Assembly (NCBI RefSeq): GCF_000344685.1
Contig: NW_006920413.1
Span: forward strand, 2,629,482-2,693,481
Source: Gloeophyllum trabeum ATCC 11539
Lineage: Eukaryota > Basidiomycota > Agaricomycetes > Gloeophyllales > Gloeophyllaceae
Direction of reading: 5' to 3'
DNA: 64,000 nucleotides
A program made the position numbers and the translations under genes. The notes beneath the pieces were generated by a model. That model worked only from the letters and a program-made list of their open reading frames with translations, ran no database searches and was not told where the DNA came from. Positions within the stretch are counted from its first letter, which is position 1; every line of letters begins with the position of its first letter. This document shows positions 57,233 to 64,000 of this stretch, piece after piece.

Positions 57233-58240
57233 TAAGGGGCGTAATTCTACCCTTGGCCTTCACCTCCCTGAGCTGATCGGGTCATATCGATAATCTACAA
57301 ACACAAATTTCATTGGACCGGAATGTTCCGGGAGGTTAATCTTGGTTCGGACGGTATGTATTCCAAGGATGCGCTTTCGATTCTTCACCAGGCTCCGGCA
57401 CACTGCCCCGGTGTTTTGCAATTGGTCAAAAACTGGGATTTCTGTATGCCAGTGTCAGCATACTGTTGAGATGCCGATATCCCTCCGCGGTCAGGAGTAG
57501 ATTGCAGATAGAGAAGCCTGGCGGCTCGCATTCTAATTTATACAATGCAAGATGATCATTCATTGTTTATAGGCTCCAGAATAGACAACTATTAAGGGAA
57601 CGCCGGTGCCGATACGTACGTAGTAGTTGCCCCGGTTTGCGGTTGGAGATACGACAAAGGTGGAAGGCGTCTTGACCTCGGTCGGATGTCTCTTCATGCC
57701 GACGCGTGCTAATATTTGACCAGGAAGCGCCTGACGTCGTTCGTGACAGAAATTGTTGATTCGAGGCGCCTGCTCTCAGCAGAGCGGGACACTAGGAGCA
57801 CGTACTGCGGCTCAGGCTGGCTAATGGAAGACACATCATGTCAACTGGCAAGGAAGGCTAGCGGGGAAATTTCGTGCTGGAGCGGATCTTATTCCTTCCA
57901 TTTCCTCAGGCCGCTCGTTTGTTATTGGACAAGGCTGTCCCGCCTGTCTCATCGGTACGTGATGAGTTCGCATGAGCTTCTACTATATGCGATCTTTGTG
58001 CTTACTTCCATTCGAACGGTGGGCATATGTCACCTGCCTTAGATTGTCTCTGCCCGGTAGTGAGCAGCTGAACGCGGCTTTCAGACGACCCCGATGCTTC
58101 TGGTGCATTCGGAATTTAGTCAATCGATTTAGCTATTACAAACCACCTCTGACTCTGCGAGGATCTATGTTTCTCCCCGAAAATAGCATCTGAGCAGGCA
58201 CAGTACTATATTCACGACTAAAAAGCGTCCGTCTGCACAC
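57233..58240. other. Intergenic region
   Basis: No gene seen; upstream flank of propeller gene C. Confidence 0.4.
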
Positions 58241-58248
58241 TATATAAG
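58241..58248 (+). promoter_or_regulatory. TATA box of propeller gene C
   Basis: TATATAAG about 135 bp upstream of the start codon. A probable 57-nt leader intron (58297-58353, with a TAACTGAC branch-site-like sequence before the TTAG acceptor) lies between, matching the layout of propeller gene B. Confidence 0.55.
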
Positions 58249-58378
58249 CTCACATGGATGGCCTCGATAACTATCGTCTTCCTCTCCTCGAGCAAGGTAC
58301 TTGGAGACTCACCAAGCCTCTGAGCGACTTTAACTGACTTGTTCCTCCATTAGACACGGACCTATCATACTTGCCGAC

Positions 58379-59446
58379 ATGTCCGCTCCCACCGCCTACA
58401 AACCCGTCTACGCCGAAGGCGACCCCGGTAAGGGCATTGGTGGCTACGACCTCAAGTCGCCCGCAGACAGGGCGTTCGCCTTCGACTACGACTCCTCCGG
58501 CAAGCTCGACCACATCGTGCTGTACCGCCCAGGCACCGGCACCTGCTGGATCCTGAAGAAAGGGGACAACGGCTGGGTGCCCGTGTACGCTCAGGGCGAC
58601 CCCGGGAAGGGCATCGGGGGCTATGATCTCAGATCCCCCGACGATAGGCTCATTGCCTTCGATTATGACCACTCCGGGAAGGCGGACCACCTGGTCTGCT
58701 ACCGTCCCGGCACAGGCACGATATGGATCCTAAAGAACGACTGCGGGCAATTTCGGGCGGTGTACGAGGAGAGCTGTGGGATCGGGGGATACGATTTGAA
58801 GTCGAAAGCGGATCGATGCTTCGCATACGATTATGACAGTTGCGGTAGGATCGATTTCCTCGCCTTGTACCGCCCCGGTACGGGTACTATTTGGATATTG
58901 AGCAATTGCAGTGGCACGTTCACCGCTGTCTATGCGCAGGGCGATCCTGGCAGCGGTATCGCGGGGTACGACCTCAAGTCGCCGGCGGACCGCTGCTTCG
59001 CCTTCGATTGGGAGGGTAATGGCAAACTGGACGAGATTGTGCTATATCGCCCTGGCACGGGCACGGTGTGGATCGTGCAGAAGCAGGGGACGGTGTTCAA
59101 AGCTGTATATGCGCAGGGAGACCCGGGGCAGGGCATCGGAGGATACGATCTGAAGTCGCCAGCGGATCGCTGCTTCGCGTTCGACTACGACGGTGGGGAG
59201 AAGCTGGACGAGCTTGTCTTGTATCGTCCTGGCACGGGGACCCTGTGGATCCTGCAGAGGGACGGGGCGGCCTATACGCCGGATTACGCCCAGGGTGATC
59301 CTGGCCTCGGGATAGGTGGTTACGACCTGAAGTCTGCGGCGGACAGGTGTTTCGCCCTCGACTACAAGTCGAACGGGAACCCCGATCACCTAGTGCTGTA
59401 CCGTCCTGGAACCGGTACTTTGTGGATCCTGGAGAGGGAGACCTAG
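58379..59446 (+). CDS. Six-repeat beta-propeller protein C (FG-GAP-like)
   Basis: An intronless frame of 355 codons, closely related to propeller B across its length. It has six repeats of GDPG-x-GIGGYDLKSPADRCF, then AFDYDSSGKLDHIVLYRPG and TGTIWIL. Repeat 3 begins in the shortened form AVYEESCGIGGYDLKS. The D-x-D-x-x-G-x-x-D loop is present or nearly so in all six (for example DYDSSGKLD, DYDHSGKAD, DYDSCGRID, DWEGNGKLD), more complete than in A or B. No signal peptide or membrane helix. Promoter and leader-intron layout match gene B, suggesting a tandem duplication that included the upstream region. The function is not known. Confidence 0.75.
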   Translation: MSAPTAYKPVYAEGDPGKGIGGYDLKSPADRAFAFDYDSSGKLDHIVLYRPGTGTCWILKKGDNGWVPVYAQGDPGKGIGGYDLRSPDDRLIAFDYDHSGKADHLVCYRPGTGTIWILKNDCGQFRAVYEESCGIGGYDLKSKADRCFAYDYDSCGRIDFLALYRPGTGTIWILSNCSGTFTAVYAQGDPGSGIAGYDLKSPADRCFAFDWEGNGKLDEIVLYRPGTGTVWIVQKQGTVFKAVYAQGDPGQGIGGYDLKSPADRCFAFDYDGGEKLDELVLYRPGTGTLWILQRDGAAYTPDYAQGDPGLGIGGYDLKSAADRCFALDYKSNGNPDHLVLYRPGTGTLWILERET

Positions 59447-59812
59447 AATTTGCAGTGCATGTACGAATAGGCGTGTCGCATCGAGACCGAAGTGTTGTCC
59501 TGTATGCCATCCTTACGACAGTGTATGAGTAGCTCCTGATGCATGTGACGGAAACGTCCTGCACATGAATAGGACAAGGGGGAGAGAAACATCTTATCGA
59601 AAACTGCTGTGTACAATATGGCACTTCAAGAGTCCGAATGGGGAACCTCCACCACTAAAGGATGGTGACCAAACGGACAAGTTCGTCCATCGCATAGCAG
59701 GTTTAGCGACTAACCGTGATTCGAATCGACGGTACATCCGGCCAGCTGGCCGTCACAGGGTACGTGATATACCACGAATGAAACCCGCTGCAAATATAAC
59801 AGATTCACGAAG

Positions 59813-62436
59813 TCAGCCAATCCGTGTCCGCAATACTCGATCTCCAAGCAAGACGACTACGCACTTGAAACTACTACTCCCATTATACGCCACGCCCGCC
59901 TCCCCCAAGCCGCTCGTCTCTACACTCACACTCAACCCGGGCACGCCCGCCAGCCCCTTCCCCGCGTTGTGTTCGTACTCCGCCCACTCGAACCCGCCCC
60001 CGGCGAACACGACCGTGCTCGGCAGCGTCGCGTTCGTCCCGTCTGCGCGCGCAGAGGGCGGGAAGGAGATCTCGAGGATGCCGGGGGAGGCGGTGGCGTG
60101 CACGACGGACGCGGTCGGCGGGGACAGCGCGATGTAACCTACGCGTGGGGGCTGTGAGGGTGTGCTGGACTTAGGGGGGAGCGCCCACTGGATGAGGGCG
60201 GCGACCATGGAGGATTGGCGGACGTAGGGCTCGTCGAGCTGGACGCGCAGGTTAGTAAGGAGGGCAGAGGGGAGATGTCATGGCGCACGCACGGATTGCC
60301 CGCCGATGCTGATCCCGTCGCCCAGCCACGCCGTGACGTTCCGCACAGCGGTAGGGTCCACCGTGTTCGTGCGCACTTGCCTCTTCAGGGTGCGCTCCGC
60401 CCCTACATCCCAATACGCCCCTTGTCATCATTCGTACAAACAAACCGCAAAGCGATCCACGCACCCTTCTCGAACCGCGCGAAGCTGTCCAGCACCCACC
60501 CCGGCGTGACGGCCTTCACGACCCCGCTCAGCGGGGCGGCGAGGAACGGGAAGCACGCGTAGTCGTTGATGTGGAGCGACCCGGGGAGCGAGCTCGGTAT
60601 CGGCGCGGGCGTGGCGGGGGACGGGAGGAGGGACGCGATGAAGTACCCCAGGACGGAGTGGTACCGCGTTTGGTCGAAGCCGTACGTCCTGCGCGGGTGT
60701 CGTGGTCAGGGAAGGGGAAAGGGAAGGGAAGAGGGGAAAGGCCGAGAGGAGAGGACGCACCGGTCGAACGGCCCCGCGAGGTTGCGCAGCCCCGCGTTGT
60801 ACAGCGTGCCGAGGTCCTCCATCGTGCGGCGCAGCATGTAGGTGCCGTACTCCTTCAGCGTGCTGTTCGGCGGGGCAAAGCCGATCCAGAGCGCCAGCGC
60901 GTACACGTCTTTCGTTCCACGAATTCGTCAGAAGTGAGTGAGCGGTGGGGATGACGTGAGTGCGCGACGGGAATGAGTGAGCGAGCGACGGGGAATGAGT
61001 GAGCGAGCGACGGGGATGGGTGAGCGACCGAGCACGAATAGGTGAGCGACGGGCAGAATCCAGGGGAGAAAAGGGAGGGAAAACACGTACCGACGCCCGT
61101 GTACGTCCCCGAGTTATACTCCGCGAACGTATCGAACCCGCCGTACGTGAACAGCTCATAAATCGCCCGCGCGTCCGCCTCCCCGCGCGCGCTCAGGTCC
61201 GCGCGGCCCATGCGGTGCCCGACGTAGCTCAGGAGGAACGTGCTCATCAGCCAGGGGTTCGTGTATGCCTATCAGCTGTGTGCGTCAGGGGGAAACTGGG
61301 GTGCGGTATGCAGTATGTATGTATGCGCACCGCGTCGTAGTTGTCCTTCGTATTATCGACGTTCACCGCGTTGGCGTACGGCCCGCGGCCCTGGTAGCGC
61401 GTGAGCACGCCCTCGGCGGCGAGCAGGAGGGAGCGCTCGATGGTCTTGATGGTGGGGGAGGGCAGGAGGTGGGAGCGCGTGGCGAGGGCGAGGCACCATG
61501 CTGTGCCGATGAAGTCTCGCCTGCAAAGAGCAGGGGTTTGTTAGTGAATGGGTGAGGGGCGGGGTGGGGTGGGGGTTGGCATGGGCACTGGAGGGGAGGG
61601 GGCTTATGAAGATGATGCCCGGAGGCGATCCGGGCGTCCTAGTATACGCGCGAGTACCCGAGTGTAGCGAGGACTCATGGGTAGTGGAAGATGCACGGTA
61701 TATCGTACCGAGTTCTGAGGAGCAGGGGCGGGGACACCAGATGGCCCGTTCGCGTCGAAACAGAATGCCAAGTCGTGAACGGGCGGAATCCAGCTGCCAA
61801 TCCCCTCGCTCATGTATATGCTTCCTTCTTGAGCTACGGGTGGATCACGGGTAAGCCATGGTCTACCCGTAGCGTAGCGGGAGCCCTCCCGGGTGACATG
61901 CGTACCCGGAACCAGCCCTACAGAACAGGGTTCCCGCCGTGCACCTAAATGCATACATACCCACGCCAAACGCTACCCATCGACTTTAGCAACTTGAGAG
62001 AGTGAGCAACGCACCAGTTGGGGTCCCAATTCGTGTATATCACATCACCGTAGTACCCACCCGAGGTAGGCTCCTCCGGCGCGTGCGGGTACGTCCCGTA
62101 CCACGGCATGCTGGCGTTCGCATACTGCGTCCCCGCGACGCGCTCGATGATATCCACGGCCCTCTCCACGTCTCCTTCGTCGAACCTCAGCAGCAGCCCC
62201 ACGGCGTACATCGCGGACGAGCGCGTGTCGTGCGCGCCGGGCGTGCCGGGGTCGGAGGAGAGGAGGTAGGACGCGGACGGGTCGAAGTAGGACGAAACAT
62301 AGGACATGGAGGAGTGGAAAAGGTGCTGCGCGGCGGGGGGCAGGGACTCGAGGGAGAGCTCGTGAGCGTGGGCGGCGGGGAATGGGGACTGCATGGCCAT
62401 CGCGAGGAGGCCGACGGTGAGCAGGCTGACGAGCAT
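59813..62436 (-). CDS. Large secreted protein, possible alpha-helical-toroid glycosidase-like
   Basis: Exon 1 (62436-62015) begins with a signal peptide (MLVSLLTVGLLAM, Ala-rich to AHA) and encodes DTRSSAMYAVGLLLRF and NASMPWYGTYPHAP, ending TNWDPNW. A 494-nt intron (62014-61521) follows. Later exons give RDFIGTAWCLALATRS, YTNPWLMSTFLLSYVGHRM, YELFTYGGFDTFAEYNSGTY, TGVDVYALALWIGFAP, AGLRNLAGPFDR, TYGFDQTRYHSVLGYF and INDYACFPFLAAPLSG. The last exon is a beta-rich C-terminal part ending at 59813. The repeating amphipathic helices with Trp, Tyr, Asp and Asn clusters resemble an (alpha/alpha)6 barrel, as in several glycosidase families, but I cannot assign a family or catalytic residue. Roughly 650-700 residues in six or seven exons. 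Confidence 0.68.
60934..61053. repeat. Minisatellite within an intron
   Basis: About five imperfect copies of a 20-25-bp unit containing GAGTGAGCGAGCGACGGG. It lies inside an intron of the secreted-protein gene. Confidence 0.7.
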
Positions 62437-63225
62437 GCTGGTGAGTCGGTTCGCGGGGATGCCGACGATGTATGCGCACCTTGACCGCTGGTGTTATACT
62501 CGAGCGAGTCCGACGCGCGTATCGAACGCGTATATTGGATCAGGCGCCATATTTCGTCCTTGCCCTGATCACGAGGATGCTGTGGCCAATTCGTAGACGG
62601 GTCGCCAGACATGACGCGCTCATCTGCCTTCATCTATTGTATCGCGACTGTATCAGAAGGTTCAGAACGCTGTACGGCTCGGCAATATTCGTTATCACGG
62701 CCCGACGCAGTTCGAAACATTGACATCTGGACATTTGAGCAAAGTAACATCCACACGCCCAATCTTATTGACTTGGCGTTGCCTTTCTACTCTATCACTC
62801 CTTCCTCCAGTTTCAATCTTGCATGCTGGCTTCCTCTCTCGACAGTACGCTCGAGCAGCATCTAACAGTCTGCCGCCACCGCAAACTCCGTCACCACTGA
62901 ATATCTCGATAGTGGTCGTCAGACCCCACCCGTTTCGGGCTCCCGATATGCCTAGTGGAAGGTCACAGGAATGGTCCTTACGTTCTCTGCGCTGCAGGTC
63001 TGACGAGGTCACGTACCCGACCGCTTGTCCGCGGATGCCTCCAGCGTAGTCATCTGCTCCAGGCCAGTCACCCCCATCGAGCAGGCAGAGGCTTCGGCTG
63101 CTTCTCGTGGTATCCTGTGACTTGGGTCAGGCATCGAACGGCGGAAGCATGGATGTATTTAATACTTGCCTAAGGCGAGCATTAATGGGAATTATCGACC
63201 GCGAGTAACACGCAAAGTCCTCTAC
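62437..63225. promoter_or_regulatory. Divergent intergenic region
   Basis: It lies between the secreted-protein gene (minus) and the dehydrogenase gene (plus), so it should hold both promoters. I see no gene and no clear TATA box at a usual distance. Confidence 0.4.
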
Positions 63226-64000
63226 ATGTCCGCCCTCCGCGCCCTCCGCGCCCTCCGATCCACCGCCCACCTCGCCTCCCGCGCCCCGCGCCTCCTCCCC
63301 GCCCCAACCCTCACCCGTCCCTTCTCCCTCTCTTCCCTCCTCCGCGATCCCCCGCGGTACGGCGTCGCCGCTGCAACTAGCCCCTCCTCGTCCTCCCCGC
63401 CCAGGCCCACGCTCTTCACGCACGAATTCTCCCTCGCCGACCGCGTCGCCATCGTCTCGGGCGCGAACCGCGGCATCGGCCTCGAGGCCGCGCTCGCGCT
63501 CCTCGAGGGCGGCGCGCGCGCCGTCTACTGCCTCGACCGCCCCACCACGCCCTCGAGCGAGTTCGTCCAGGTCGGCGAGTACGTCGGGAAGATGGACGTC
63601 GGGCTGGGCGGGGAGCGCAGGAAGGGAGGGAGGTTGGAGTATGTTAGTGTGGATGTGACGGATAAGGAGGCGGTGGTTAGGGAGGTGGGGAAGGTGGGTG
63701 ATCGGGAGGGACGGGTGGATGTTTGTGTGGCTGCGGCGGGGATATTGAGGAATCATGTGTCGTGCATCGAGTATCCCGAGGAGGAGTTCAAGGAGGTGAG
63801 TGATATAAGTATAAGCCACGTCCTACCTCACTTGTGTCTGACTCTGAGTGCAGGTAATGGACGTGAACGTCAACGGCGTGCTCTACACCGCGCAAGCCGC
63901 CGGACTCCAGATGGCAAGGTTCAACAAGCCCGGTAGCATCATCCTCGTCGCGTCCATGAGCGGGAGCCTCACGAACATGGTGCGCCTCTCTCTCTTATTC
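63226..64000 (+). CDS. Short-chain dehydrogenase/reductase, 3' end outside the window
   Basis: The protein starts with an Arg-, Ala- and Ser-rich, acid-free segment of about 40 residues (MSALRALRALRSTAHLASRA), like a mitochondrial targeting sequence. The Rossmann fold follows: FSLADRVAIVSGANRGIGLE with the TGxxxGxG-type motif as SGANRGIG, then YVSVDVTDKEAVV, VDVCVAAAGIL (NAG motif as AAAG), an intron (63796-63853), VMDVNVNGVLYTAQAAG and PGSIILVASMSGS. A second intron begins at 63979. The catalytic YxxxK lies beyond the edge. The pattern resembles arabinitol/sorbose-type polyol dehydrogenases, an inference from the N-terminal half only. Confidence 0.82.

Noticed and set aside
59729..59745. tRNA gene suggested by GATTCGAATC
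   Set aside because: No A box or clover-leaf can be formed around it.
1..64000. CRISPR arrays, bacterial operons, phage genes
   Set aside because: The window is eukaryotic, with spliceosomal introns throughout; no regularly spaced short repeats of that type were seen.

Overview
The window is nuclear DNA from a filamentous basidiomycete, most likely an Agaricomycete (mushroom or bracket fungus). Genes are split by many 45-60 nt GT-AG introns. Both strands are densely coded, and the families are typical of this group: BTB, F-box, TKL-type kinases, divergent G-alpha subunits and paralogous alpha/beta hydrolases. Exon joins are my own splice-site readings from sequence alone.

Left part (1-9.7 kb): the 5' end of Mediator subunit MED12 (minus) is divergent from an ATRIP/Rad26 checkpoint gene. 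A formate/nitrite transporter, a BTB-domain protein and a DUF3128/EMI1-like gene follow.

9.6-16.2 kb: two copies of one small inverted-repeat element (MITE) lie either side of a block with a tRNA-like Pol III unit and two related alpha/beta hydrolases. One hydrolase is frameshifted and its 5' end is repeated exactly across a 722-bp N gap. They face each other around a dual-specificity phosphatase gene.

17-25.3 kb: a divergent G-alpha subunit, a predicted protein with two kinase domains in tandem, and an aldo/keto reductase.

26.9-40.5 kb: a secreted TNT-type NAD glycohydrolase, a nicotinamide riboside kinase, an MMTAG2-family nuclear protein, a fumarate reductase fused to cytochrome b5, a membrane dipeptidase and two F-box-type genes. 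The first two act on the same NAD salvage chemistry.

40.5-48.5 kb: a gene-poor, visibly AT-richer, repeat-filled stretch. It carries a 340-bp tandem duplication, a separated 100-bp direct repeat and other degenerate repeats, and it ends in a broken paralogue of the F-box gene at 39.3-40.5 kb.

49.3-64 kb: a membrane-anchored DUF218 protein; three paralogous genes for cytosolic six-repeat, probably calcium-binding beta-propellers, with decayed relics of the same repeat between them; a third copy of the small inverted-repeat family; a large secreted protein; and the start of a short-chain dehydrogenase. The three-gene propeller array is the best candidate for an undescribed system. The MITE family with 2-bp target duplications and the tandem-kinase protein are the next most interesting.
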